Origin: Actinostola sp. cb2023
Lineage: Eukaryota; Cnidaria; Anthozoa; Actiniaria; Actinostolidae
DNA: 64,000 nucleotides
Direction: 5' to 3'
Assembly: GCA_033675265.1 (NCBI GenBank)
Contig: JAUJYZ010000585.1
Coordinates: 186,001-250,000 of the forward strand
In this document: positions 44,942 through 56,498 of the stretch, in pieces
Layout: each line of letters begins with the position of its first letter
Position numbering within the stretch: position 1 is the first letter of the stretch
Translations under genes and position numbers: made by a program
The notes under the pieces: generated by a model
The model's input: the letters and a program-made list of their open reading frames with translations, nothing else
Told to the model about the DNA's origin: nothing
The model's database searches: none

Positions 44942-47900
44942 TCAAAGGCAAGCCCAGTCTGGGCAATTGTCTGGTTTTCTTCTCTGTGAAGGATAACCGT
45001 TTCTTCTTGGAGTAACTCTTCGTTTCACTAAATCAGGCAAAGAAGACTTATGATGCTTATCAAGAGACTTCTTTGCCTTTTTTAGTTCTTGGCTCTCCCA
45101 ATTTAGAGGCTTGACTACATATGCAATTGTTTTGTAGGGAGGCTCCTCCTCTGCCTCACTCTCTTCACTAGAGACGTAATCGATGGTAAGACATTGTGAA
45201 AACTTTTGTCTTTTTCTCAGTACTCCACGACAACTTGGTCTCCAGACTTTTGGCTCGTCTTCCCAGTTTCTGTAGAGAAATACACTGTTAATATAAACTA
45301 AGGCTGAAATTGTAGGTTACTTAGCATGTTTGTCTGTACAAGTTTTGTGTTGTTTTTGTCAGTTCAAAATCAAATGTAATCATGACCAGCCCCGGCGCCA
45401 AAATATCTGTCGTAACAGGGGTTCTGTTTTTAAACAGGCATTTATTTGTAGGTTAAATGAAGAATAACCAATACGACGTAGAATATTTCGGATTTAATTT
45501 TGCACAATATTTCGACTAGCCATACTAGTCTTCATCAGGTGCATATGAGATTTTACAAGTGACTTGACTATATATAATGGTAAAAAGGAAATGACGTTTT
45601 AGTATATGATATGATAGCGAGAGATAAGTAACGGTGTAACTGATTAGTAGGTTTCATCGCGTTTATTAAGGCCATTAGGTTCAAGAGTGTTAGCACGTGT
45701 TATGAGATAAGCTTCTTTGGCTTTGCGAATAGCATCACGAGAAGAGAAAATTTGTTCTAAAGGAATTAAAAGGATATTAGATGCAGAGTGGTCAGGGTTA
45801 GATAGAAAATGTTCAGATGCAGTAGTGGGTTTGGATTTACTAGAAGGTTTGTCAACTGTCCTACGATGTTCGTTGAAGCGGTCTTTGAGTCTACGTTTGG
45901 TTTCACCAATGTACTGTTTGTGACATTTAGTACATTGAATCATGTAAATTACGTTTTTTTTGTGTTACAGTCCATGTGTGTAGTAATGGTTCTGGTTTCA
46001 CCCGTAGAAGTAAAAGTATATTGGGTGCAGTTATCGGAAATGTAAGGGCAAGTTAAACAGTTTTGTCCACAACGAAAATAACCTGGATTGTGATTGGAAG
46101 CAGTGTTGGAGTTATCTGACGGTAGTTTGGATTTGACTAGCAAATCACGTAGATTGGATGAACGTCGGAAGGCTACTAAAGGGCGTTGGGGGAAAATGGT
46201 TTTGCAACGCACGGAGGAATGTAGAAGGTCAAAATGTTTCTTAAAGATAGGAAACATAGATGGAAGTGATGGATTATAGGTGACTATAAAGGGAATTCGG
46301 TGAGAGGAATTAGATTTCTGTCTAGGTTGTAGAGCAAGATTGCGAGGGATGTCAGCAGCGCGTTTAGTTTGTTTAGTGAGAAAGTCACGGCTGTAACCTC
46401 GTTTAAGGAGATAGGAGATAAGTTCAGAGGTACGGTTTTTAAAAGCTTCCTCAGTGGAACAAATTCGTCTGAGACGGAGAGCTAAGCTGAAAGGAATGGC
46501 TTTTTTAGTATGACTAGGATGACAAGATGAAAAAAGCAGATGCTGATAATAAACGCGATGAAACCTACTAATCAGTTACACCGTTACTTATCTCTCGCTA
46601 TCATATCATATACTAAAACGTCATTTCCTTTTTACCATTATATATAGTCAAGTCACTTGTAAAATCTCATATGCACCTGATGAAGACTAGTATGGCTAGT
46701 CGAAATATTGTGCAAAATTAAATCCGAAATATTCTACGTCGTATTGGTTATTCTTCATTTAACCTATTTCTTAATTTGCGAACCAGTTAGATCATTGTTT
46801 GATCCGACGTATACCAGTGGAGTGTTGTTCGTGGCCGCTCATTTATAAACTTATTTATTTGTAGTATCATTCATCATGTCCACCCACAATGAACCCTGCT
46901 ATAGCAGTGTCAATAGACCGAAAAATCGCTTTGTTATATTGGGAGTTCATTACCTTATTTAAACAATCAACTGATTTATTCAGGGTTGATATTCAATCCT
47001 GGTTTCTGGTCATTACTGCATTTATTTACCTCGTTTTTTCTGTTTTGTCTTCGGCATGTTTGATTATGTGCCGCATTATGGCCAGATGCTTTCCTTTTTG
47101 CAGAGGCCACCAAAGATCGCATATAGGTTTTTAGAGCAGCTATAAGAATAACAAAAGAACCTTACAATGTGGCTTAAACAGCTCTCAAAAGCTGTCGGTT
47201 TGTTTATGTAAGGGATTAAGTCTTGAAATACAACAATAAAATCACATATCTTACTTCTCATTTGTAACACAGTCCAAGGGCACTTTGCCTCTCCACCATA
47301 GGCATGGTAAATGTCATCTCTAACCCGATGGAAGAGTGACAGATTTTGTTCTGAATCTTGGCTTTTAAAATAGAAAGAAGATTATAATTAATAATAATTG
47401 CAATTAAAATATTTAAAATAATGGATCGTTTTTGGGGGGGGGGGGGGGGGGGGAGGGGGGGGGGGGTGGAAAAAAATGTTTGCAGGGATTATTAAAGACG
47501 ATAATTGTTTGTCTTGACAAATTGTTACTATCCCAACCCCCCACCCATCCAAAAATAGAATGGTCCGTCCCTAATTAATTTAACGATTTAAATGATTATC
47601 TTACCTTTCCTCTAACCTTAACGAGGAGTTTTCAGGGTCAGACTTAGCCATTCTTTTAAGACGAGATCGAACATCATTCTGTAATGTAATCAATCAAAGA
47701 ATGAAAAATTATGGTCACGCAATAATTCGCTTTAATTTGGCGGGAAAATGGATTCTCTGAGCTCCAACGAGTTATGATCAATTAGTCTTTATTTACGCTT
47801 GACGAAACCCTACAAACTAGTTTATGGACTTATGATCAGTTTATAAATAACAAGTTATTGCTATTCTAAAGTTTTAAAGTACGCTTTGTTAATACCCTTT

Positions 47901-48444
47901 GTTGCTGAACAGTCTCCTGTTTTAGGCGGGACAATGGATTATTTCATCCATACGGACTTCAACGTGCTGCAATCAAGGTATAACAGAACTAAACAGAACC
48001 CCAACAGGGAATTATCTAATTTAGTTCTAAGGTCATATTCTACTTTTACACTACATGCACTTTTTCAGTACAAATAATTAAAACAAGGATTACTGAAGCT
48101 GCTATTTTCGTTTGGGCGGGAGAATAATCATTGAGTTCGCTCGAGTGATTTCATTCAAATTTCTCGTTTTAAAATCTAAGATCGTGAAAGATACTTACGC
48201 TACACAGCTTTGGGACTCTTGTAGTGGCTCCTCCTCTACATTGTCGAACTCGTCGTCCGCGGTTAGCGACCGTTAAGGATCTCACTGAATTGGAAAGTCC
48301 ATCGAGTGTGTTTGTAATGTTTTCGAGTACACCTTTATCATTTTCTTTGTCTTTTTGGATTTCTTCCCGAAGAAGAGTGGTTTGATTTACTACGGACTCA
48401 AGTAAAACAACGTAGTGGTCACTTAACGATATTTCATCAGCCAT
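44942..48444 (-). CDS. second gene of the CACTA element (coiled-coil, acidic/basic tail)
   Basis: Exon 1 starts at the ATG at 48444 (MADEISLSDHYVVLLESVVN) and ends at 48199 (AGC|GTAAGT). Further exons are near 47678-47605 (NDVRSRLKRMAKSD), 47361-47255 (LFHRVRDDIYHAYGGEAKC) and 45269-44942 (ending PDNCPDWACL). The join into the last exon is not in phase with the borders I chose, so a border or an exon is wrong. Exon 1 is a coiled coil; the last exon has a Ser/Glu-rich patch and a basic tail. CACTA elements often encode a second protein that binds the subterminal repeats; that role is inference. Its large intron received the Penelope-like element. Confidence 0.55.
45510..45538 (-). ncRNA. candidate hammerhead ribozyme core, copy 1
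   Basis: Minus strand: CTGATGA, a 6 bp hairpin GACTAG/CTAGTC with loop TATGG, then GAAA. These are the invariant hammerhead cores, as known in Penelope-like element terminal repeats. Flanking stems I and III were not confirmed. Confidence 0.55.
45644..46257 (-). pseudogene. Penelope C-terminus: linker and GIY-YIG endonuclease
   Basis: The frame 46257-45949 reads RPLVAFRRSSNLRDLLVKSK then Cys-rich CGQNCLTCPYI and FTSTGETRTITTHMDC, the linker after the reverse transcriptase. The next frame, 45943-45644, begins MIQCTKCHKQYIGETKRRLK and contains EHRRTVDK, a GIY-YIG endonuclease (Y, R, H and later E present). A one-base shift or loss near 45945 separates them. The reverse transcriptase itself is gone. 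Confidence 0.8.
46677..46705 (+). ncRNA. candidate hammerhead ribozyme core, copy 2
   Basis: The same core as copy 1 in the inverted terminal repeat on the plus strand. Confidence 0.55.
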
Positions 48445-49009
48445 TTCTTCGAGTCGTTGGTTTGGTCGTGGACACGTACCTTGCCGGTGTTTGCACTGAA
48501 TTATATACATGTACAAAGGTCGGTAGTTCATATAGAGTACTAAAGTCATGACGTCATAAAAAATAATGTTTGCTTTTATAAATTTTTGATTTCTAGTTCA
48601 GATAGAATATCATGAAAGAAGTTCACACACCAATTTTTATGACAATCGGTTAAATAGCGGTCGAGATATGGCCAGTTGAATATATAATTTGCCTTAACAA
48701 ATCACTGTATTTTCGGCTCCGTTCCTAAAGTTAAGTTTAGTACTCTATTTCGGCGGGATTAAGAGCACGGTTTATGATTGGTCCATTTCGTCAAGATTAT
48801 TAGGGGAGACCCCAGGGTAGGGGAGATGCACTGTTTTCGCGCGCTTTTCATAATTTATGCACATCGATCGATCGCGTTGTTGCTAGCAGAACAGTCGTGT
48901 GATCTTGCTCTTGCTGTTTTAGTCTGGTGTTTCCACTATTTATCGAAACTAATCTACTTGTTTACCATTCATCTTTCGGTGGTTGAATCTTGTTGTAAAA
49001 CTGGCTGAA
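46865..49009. other. intronic/intergenic CACTA DNA incl. poly-G tract
   Basis: Holds the small exons of the second gene (47255-48444) and a G-run near 47428-47466. The 48450-49000 interval is the shared upstream region of the second gene and the kinase, which are transcribed away from each other. The frames 46889-47134 and 47886-48077 have no support. Confidence 0.5.
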
Positions 49010-50974
49010 ATGACTCATTTTAGCTCGGTATTTCACAAGGCGAGTGGCACACTTGCCATGAGTGAAATGCAACACGAGCAACCATTGTCATTGATGAATG
49101 CTAAACAAAGACGTCTTTCTCGCCCAAATACCATCGAAGAAATAAGAGTGAGAAGACAGAAAAGAAAGCTAAGAAAGAACAAGGAGGAACAAAAGATGTC
49201 CAAGAAAGCGAAGAGGATGAAAGCTCGAAAGCTGGACTTAAAAAAGAAGAAAATCGAAGAGCTATTCGAGCAAGCAACCATATATGGCGAAGAGCAGCGC
49301 AAGAGAGCCATATATTTTTGGAAAAAGTGGCGTGAAGAACGACGACCAGATGATAGTCAATACATGTAAGTATATTGATTTGTTCTCCTAAAATTAGATC
49401 TGGCTGTCTTTTATTCACGAATGATCTACACATGTTTACTCTAGCTTATTGTGCCGGAACTGCTTTTCATTCCAATCTTTATTGCCTATTGTAGTATTGA
49501 CCTAGGTTCTTGCATAATTTGTTATCCACACATCCTAAATTGCTTGGAACTTGTATTAGGATCGCCAGTGTGCACGTCAATGTTTTAGAAACTTATTGTG
49601 AGTGTGCAGAGAAGCACAATTTAAACTGATAGATTATTAAGCTTACATTAATTTGGTGCCAGTAAGTTTATATAAAGCAAAAACACATATAAACGAAATA
49701 AAATACTTTATTAATGATCAACATCCTTTGTTTGTAGACATCAAATAGACCCCACAAATATCAAGAGTGCACCTCAAGAACTTAAGCTTGGTGAGGGAAG
49801 ATTTGGCTTGTGTGAGAAGAAGCTGTTCCGGGGGAAGATTGTTGCAGTGAAGTATTTCAAGGCATCAGCTGTTACAGCGCAGATGGTTGAAAAAGAAGCC
49901 AAGATGATTAACTCTTTTGATCACCCAGGTATGCCTACATATATCGGTTATGCATGGGGCTTTCATTTATTACAACATGGGGTTTGGGGGGAGTAGCGGT
50001 ACCACATAGGGGAGGGATTGCACTATATTTTGGAAGGGTTCATTACAAGGGTATTATGATACTTACACTGAACTTTGTCTTTAGTTATATAAGGGTTTTA
50101 TAAAAATTCAAGAATGGCAGGTTTTAAACTGAAGTTGATTTACGTATTTGTGCCATGTCGCAGACAGCAAATCAAAGTGCATTTCATATTTTTGCGACCA
50201 TGAGCTTTTTGGGGGTGGGAGGGGGGGGGGGGGGGGGGGGTGGGTGGGTGGGTGTGGAGGGGTAGATAGATAGATAGAGGAGGGATAGATAGATAGGGGA
50301 GGGATATGGTTGGGGGGGGGGGGGGGGGGGGGGGGTGGGAGGTGGGTCGATTTGGAGGGGGGAAGTAAAATGCACAGCCATATCAGATTTATCATGCATG
50401 CTTATTTTTTTTAGGTTTGCCTTTTGTGTTTGGTGTTTCTAATAAACAGAAACCGTATTCAATGGTTCTTGAATTTTATGGCATTGGTGACGAAACTGTA
50501 ACTCTAGCTGAAGGAGCTAAAGTAAATTTATTAAAGGATCAAAATAACTGGGCAGAAAGTCTTTGGCATTGCACAAAAGCTATTGCCTATCTACACGACA
50601 GACTGTATATACATTGTGATATCAAAGGTGACAATATTGTTTTTAATGCTGTGGATGGAAAGAACCTACCGATATTAATTGATTTTGGAAAGATGAAAAA
50701 GGTTAGTGATGCCAAAAAGTACAGCCTATCAATTAATGAGCAAGAGAAATACAGACTACGTCATAAGCATATAGCACCAGAGATAGTAAGGGGAACTCAC
50801 CCTCATTCTACGGCAAGTGATGTATATGCTTTTGGACTGGTGATATCACTTATATGTCACTATAATAAATATGAGGACCTGAGATGTATAGCAGTGCAGT
50901 GTATTCATGGAACCCCATGTAGAAGACCAGTGATAGAAGAAATTATTTCACAGCTTTTTAAAATTTTTAATTAG
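49010..50974 (+). CDS. three-exon protein kinase carried by the CACTA transposon
   Basis: Exons 49010-49365, 49738-49928 and 50415-50974 join in phase to 369 codons; an alternative start is at 49058. Exon 1 is a very basic coiled coil (RRQKRKLRKNKEEQ...). The kinase domain begins near residue 136: glycine loop LGEGRFG, ion-pair Lys in IVAVKYF, alphaC Glu in VEKEAKMI, catalytic HCDIKGDN (Asp about 250), metal-binding DFG in LIDFGKM (about 271), APE in IAPEIVRG, and SDVYAFGL. All catalytic residues are present, so an active Ser/Thr- or Tyr-like kinase is likely; HCD in place of HRD is a variant. It diverges from the second gene and converges on the transposase. Substrate unknown. Confidence 0.8.
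50005..50400. repeat. intronic poly-G and GATA simple repeats
   Basis: G-runs at 50220-50240 and 50313-50335 and ATAGATAGATAG around 50265-50300, in kinase intron 2. Confidence 0.85.
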
Positions 50975-50997
50975 GTTATACATATATATTATATATA

Positions 50998-51250
50998 TTC
51001 TGGCCACCTCAAAATATCAATATATCAATCAATATATCGGGTGCATTATGGGTAATTAAATAATACTATTTTGAGTTTCCTAACTTATTAAATGAAGCAA
51101 AATTTACAAACAACGAAGTAAGACTAAAATAAACATTATACTAAATATTTTTACCAACTTTGCTGGCGTTAACCCGCTTTAAGGGGAATTTTCGATATTT
51201 AACTACCCATAATGCACCCGATATATTGATATTTCGTGGCGGCCAGAATT
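50998..51250. mobile_element. ~250 bp inverted-repeat element
   Basis: TTCTGGCCACC...ATCGGGTGCATTATGGGTA is mirrored by TACCCATAATGCACCCGATA...GGCGGCCAGAA. TSD unclear because of AT-rich flanks. Confidence 0.65.
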
Positions 51251-51378
51251 TTTGCAAATGACTGTAAAAGGATGTATTTATTTATTTATTTATTTATTAC
51301 ACAAATAAATATTGCCTTGTAAAAAGACTAATTAATTTAGGGTTTCCAGTAAATATGATGCAAGCTAATATATATATA

Positions 51379-51564
51379 CACCTGTTATCAAAAAACGTTG
51401 TCCATTTACAAAATACAAAATAGTAAATAGTAGAAAGGAATTAATCAGAGAAGCGAAAGAAATTCAATCACGCGGAACTCTGACTCATTGTTTCTCTAAT
51501 TAATTCCTTTCTACTTTTTACTATTTTGTATTTTGTAAATGGACAACGTTTTTGAAAACAGGTG
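51379..51564. mobile_element. 186 bp hairpin element, TSD TA
   Basis: CACCTGTTATCAAAAAACGT and ~65 bp of TIR are mirrored at the right end. TA on each side. Confidence 0.8.
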
Positions 51565-51684
51565 TAAATGAATACTTATAAAATAAATTAACTTTCATTT
51601 ACATTGTGCATGTACATAATAAACAAGGACATAAATACCGTATATGAAATTTTTGTTAGCTGCATGCACTCTTTTTTAATATTT

Positions 51685-54600
51685 TCAGGCAAAATGTTTC
51701 ACCAGAGGGCTTATGACATACCGTTGTTCACCAATTTCGTTTTTGACTGTTGCATAAGAACATTTTGCTGAAATTCTTTGTACTGGAAGAAATCTTGAAG
51801 ATCCCCCGGGAAAAGTATTATTTTTACAAAAAACCTGCAGAGGATTCAAATTGGTATAAAATGTATCATTTGATGGTTGATACCATGTAACACATGCAAA
51901 AATATATTTATTGTAATTATCCCCATCTGTAATTAGTGAATGTGTGAAAAAATAATCAACTGTTCCAAATGTTGAAGTGTATACTTGGGTGATATTTCCA
52001 TCATTGCTGGGCCAGGATGCCAGTATTCCACATGATCTACTGCTTCGATGGGACATTTGTGAGCCAAAGTCAAGACCATAAATGTTGATTGTACTGTACT
52101 TGTTTACGGATCTGCTGAGATGTTCTTGTGAAATGTCTTTGTTAGGGAACATAACTTGATATACTTGTAAAAGAACTAAAATGTCTTCATCAACAAAAAC
52201 AGCTTGCCTATAACTTGTAGGTAGTGATATTGGAGCAATGTTCAACCAATTTATATCATACAGAGGTAGTTTCATATCCATTTCATAATATTCCAGTCGA
52301 GCGAGGAATGATGAACTTGAATTACTATTTATTTGATCTTCTGACAAACCCTGGATTGATGAGGTAATGTCATTGAACATAGGTTTAAATTCGTCAGGCA
52401 AAGAAATTCTCTCCAGGAATTTTGAGGTGCATAGCTTTCTCATTAATTGTAATTCCACAGATATGTTGTTTGTCACAATGCTTCCAATAATACCATTATA
52501 TCGTTCAAAGCTAAAACACCAAAAACTTTGTATAGGCCCATAGTCAGCAATAACTTCCCTGAGGTGGCAATGAAGATGCATATTTGGTGTTATAGCTTTG
52601 CCTCCATATAGTGATTGAAACTCTTTACAGAATTTCAAGAGTAGGCCATCTCCTTTTATTATATCTGCTTCAGTAATTATAGGTTTACACAAATACCTGC
52701 AAGCCAAAGTGAATGTCTGCCAGCATCTTAAATGTTTATTTTCAATTATGTCTTTCAAGGCAAAAAGTGAATATATTATTGTCCAGTTCTTCCACTGTTC
52801 AGCAGTAAATGATCCATAATTTGCAGAAATGTTTTTAGGGAGTCTACCAAGATGTGGAGGAACATCTACTTCTTGTATTCGAGAATCAATTTTTCTCAGT
52901 TGTGGAGCAGTTAAAATGCCTTCATTGACCCAAAGCTTAAAAACATATTTAGCTGTACCTAGGAATAAATTGTGCATAGGGTCTATGGCACAAAACCTTA
53001 TGACATCAAAGTACTCAAGGTCTAAAAGAGATGAATAATGAGTGATGCCATGCTTTTTTGATAGTTCTTTTGCTGCAACTTTTGTTTTACAGTTCCTGAT
53101 TTGTTTGGCATATTTTCTGTGATTTTCATTGGTTCTTTTTTCCCAGCTGTTTCGTTCAAAACCAGAATAGTCCCTTTTCTCTCCAAAATTACCTGGAAAC
53201 TTCTTGAGACATCTGGAACATCCTAGCACAGCACTGTGTCCTTTAATCCCACATAGTTTTCTTGAGGCCGGAATATCTGAGGAAGTACACAGTACTGCTG
53301 CTCTAAATTTGAGGGGGATGCGTGATAAACTGTTCTTTAGATAGACTCCAGACCATAAGGCTTTAAGCTCAATAATAGCAGGTTTTAGGAATTCATTCAA
53401 CTTTGGTTCGTGGCCCATCGATGGAATTATTCCTACCACAATTACATTTTCCCACTTAAATCTTTCAGAGCGAGGTAAATTTAATAGTACAAGGTACAAC
53501 ACACCAACAGAATAGTCTTTTCTTCTTTTCATAGGCTGGAAAAAGTCAAAGTTCAACATGAGTCCATAATTCCTTGGAGCATCTAAGTAATCTTTTCCTT
53601 TATATTTCTTAAATGTTTTCCAAAGCTGGCCATCATGTATATCTGCCATTATTGTACCAGGACGTTGATTAATTCTCCATTCCTCACATTTTTCAGGAAA
53701 TCCACTTTTTCTCAATAATTCCTCCAAAGGGTTAATTATGCCATTGTAGCAGTAATAGTGTAAAGGATAAAATTTCACGGAATTATTTTGGAGTGTAATT
53801 TTTCTTACGAGTGGGCTGCCACATGGTTGGATTCTTCCTCTTAAATAGGATGTGCTAGTGCAATGCTTTCCCACTTGATGACCATTTATATACGTTAGAC
53901 ATTCATCATATTTGTAGCATTTTGTACACTTTGGACAAACAACAAACTTTGTAAAGTTATCCCTGTCTAAATTCATATATTGTCTTACCATATACAAAGA
54001 ACAAGGAAATGCTGCTATTAGATCTGTAAGGAGATCATTTGAAATGTGAAGGTTTAGAGCCTTTAAGAATTGAAGGAAAAATCTTAACAACCATATAAGG
54101 CCATTGTCACTTAGATGACAGTAACTTTGCCAAATTAGGAGAAAATATAGTGACCATTTCAACAGTGAATGAGCCAGGTGAAATCTTCTCCTCTTTGGTT
54201 TGGGCTCTGGCAAGGGAGGCGGTGTCTCAATATCTTGGTTGACTATGGCTTCAGGAACATCATCCCAAACTTCATCTATGTCTGAATCGCTGTATTCACT
54301 TTCCTCCTTGTTACTGCTATCTGTATCTTCAAGGTCACTGTCTACATAAGTGACTCTTTCAGCCTGAAAATTACAGTAGAATATGTGCACCACATTAGTC
54401 AAGAATACCTGACGATAGTACTAACTGATTTATGTTACCTTAATTGTATATATATACAGCAATATGCAGAAATTCTGATCCCTTTGACTAAAACACACAT
54501 ATATCAAAGACCTACCCCCCCCCCCCCCCATCTCTCCCTCTCACTCTCTTTCCCTCTCACATTCTCTTTTCTGTACTACTCTCTCAAATTTCCTTTCTCT

Positions 54601-55311
54601 CTATTATACCTCTCTCAGCTCTCGTTCTTTCTCTCTCTCTCATTTATTCACTCTCTCTCTCTCTCTCTCTCTCATTCACACATTATTTTTCTCTCTCTTA
54701 TCCCTTCGCTTTGTGAAAATCAATTTTACAATGGTCCAGGCACCTTCCCTACCAGTCCACCCTCCCATGTCCTTTTTTTTTTTTAAGTTACGTGAATCCG
54801 ATTCTCTGTTTCATCATTCTCGGGTTATCATACTATTCGATATTAAAATTAACAATTAAAAGCTACTCTGATTACACGTAGTAATACTGATACGTATTGA
54901 AAAAGAATATATAGGAATTATGGACTGAGTGAACACTTACTAATGTCTCTGAATTTGCTTCACATTGGGCTCCAGGTGTTTCTAATTCTCGATGTAGATA
55001 ATCTGAAGTTTAAAACAGTGTCAGGTCAATAACTACTGTCCCCACGTGTACAGACGATCGAATAAGTAAGGGATTAATTATAAATACTCGAAATAAATAA
55101 TTTAAATCATACCTTCTGATACCGACGACGTTGATATATCGGCAGACTCGTCTTCAGACGATGACGATGTAGTATCTTCTGGAACTCTAACATTCCTACT
55201 AACAGCTGTGGCATACGGAGAGAACAAGTTCATATGGCGTCTATAAGTTGATTCGGAAACCTTCTCATTGCAGTGATGACAATACATATACCCAGAAGGA
55301 ATATAATCCAT
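51685..55311 (-). CDS. tnp2-type CACTA transposase, three exons, intact
   Basis: Exons 55311-55113, 55002-54941 and 54363-51685 join in phase to 980 codons without a stop. Exon 1 has a zinc-like N-terminus (YMYCHHCNEKVSESTYRRH) followed by an acidic linker. Exon 3 has CPKCTKCYKYDEC, then the catalytic core: Asp about 360 in LMLNFDFFQP, Asp about 450 in CTSSDIPASRK, DPMHNLFLGTAK, PNMHLHCHL and Glu about 707 in FSFERYNG. This is the Transposase_21/tnp2 family of EnSpm/CACTA elements, fitting the CACAG ends and 3 bp TSD. An intact frame suggests recent activity. Its 5' end faces the right terminus, the usual arrangement. Confidence 0.85.
54500..54785. repeat. CT-rich microsatellite in transposase intron 2
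   Basis: A poly-C run then CTCTCTCT tracts to about 54695. The frame read through it is not a gene. Confidence 0.85.
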
Positions 55312-56183
55312 AGTGACTTGTTACAAAACTTCGCTATACATTCTATAATGTTAATACCAGGAGGTACCCAAAACAACGAAAAAGAATGCTCTGTTAGCAG
55401 TTACGCGGCTCAACTAACTTGATTGCTCAATTCCATCAGCTAAGAAGTATCATTCTTTTTAGCGTAATTTCCGGTTATAATTGCGTAAAATAAGCAACCA
55501 AACAGATGATTTACATTGGTATTTCCGCTTATTATCATTGACGCGGTTGTCAAGGACGCACAAACGGATATATATTTATCTACTGATAATAAGAAGCTAA
55601 GACTACAGTTATTACTGCATGGCTAGCCTAAAGATTTTTCCCAATAAAAATATACGTTGTGTTGGCTTTACTTTGTGGGACAACTGAATCTAATCTATAA
55701 CCCATACTTCATTCTAATTTATTCCGGCTTCAATTCTTTTCTCTAGATCTCTTTAGTTGGGTAGAATCCTTTATCATTTATTCTAGCGATCCAATCCTAC
55801 ACGAGCTTACATGGTGAGATTAATTAAATTTTACAAATACTGATAGTCTTTGGGTGAGGAGTGATTATCACATAAAACAATCTGTGTCATGTAGGTTTTG
55901 GTACAAACGCTTCCAACTCCATCAAAGAACATGATATGATTTATTTACACTCGTCATTGGATTAAATACATCGAATTAATAGCAATATCTCATTAGGCTA
56001 ACGTTCAAGTATGGGTTATATATATATTATAGACTTGTTTTAGTTGTTCCACAATGTACCTTTGCTTACCTTTAATGACGTATTAAAGAATAATAAATCC
56101 AAATTCATCTTTACATACATTTATCACCGATAATGAAATGATATTAAACCCCAGTGATCCTTTACACACCATGAATATAATAC
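55312..56183. promoter_or_regulatory. upstream region of the CACTA transposase
   Basis: No gene. About 870 bp between the transposase ATG and the right subterminal repeats; presumably promoter and terminus. Confidence 0.4.
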
Positions 56184-56467
56184 TGTTAAACATGATTAAA
56201 GGTTAAGGTGCATTTACGTTACTTTATCGCATCATTAAAGACAAGTAAACGCGAGGTCCATTTAATCATCTTTAATTTTTGATTAAAGGTGTATAAGATG
56301 CCTTTAAAAAGTTTACTCTCCTGTGTTAAACATGATTAAAGGTTAAGGTGCATTTACGTTACTTTATCGCATCATTAAAGACAAGTAAACGCGAGGTCCA
56401 TTTAATCATCTTTAATTTTTGATTAAAGGTGTATAAGATGCCTTTAAAAAGTTTACTCTCCTGAATA
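56184..56467. repeat. right subterminal repeats of the CACTA element
   Basis: A 142 bp unit, GTTAAACATGATTAAAGGTT ... TTTACTCTCCT, twice in tandem. It shares TTAAACATGATTAAA with the left set. Confidence 0.9.
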
Positions 56468-56498
56468 AAGGAGTGTAAATATATTTTTTCGCCCTGTG

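Larger units (their letters stand above)
45452..46853 (-). mobile_element. Penelope-like retroelement, 5'-truncated, inverted flanks, 11 bp TSD
   Basis: Inverted ~210 bp repeats (45450-45663, 46559-46765) bracket the C-terminal part of a Penelope-type protein. TTTATTTGTAG occurs at 45441-45451 and 46854-46864 as a target duplication. Inverted terminal copies and severe truncation are normal for Penelope-like elements. Confidence 0.8.
43631..56498. mobile_element. 12.9 kb CACTA (EnSpm-like) transposon, TSD TTC
   Basis: The ends CACAGGGCGAAA and the inverse are flanked by TTC (43628-43630, 56499-56501). Both ends carry subterminal tandem repeats rich in TTAAACATGATTAAAGG, as expected of CACTA elements. 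Genes: tnp2-like transposase (minus), a coiled-coil second gene (minus), and a protein kinase (plus). Nested inside are a Penelope-like element and short TIR elements. Removing it restores the frame of the host DDE gene. Confidence 0.88.

Noticed and set aside
49033..49433. Minus-strand frames of 92 and 110 residues
   Set aside because: Antisense shadows of the Lys/Arg-rich kinase exon 1.
50108..50399. Proline-rich minus-strand frames
   Set aside because: Read through poly-G and GATA simple repeats in a kinase intron.
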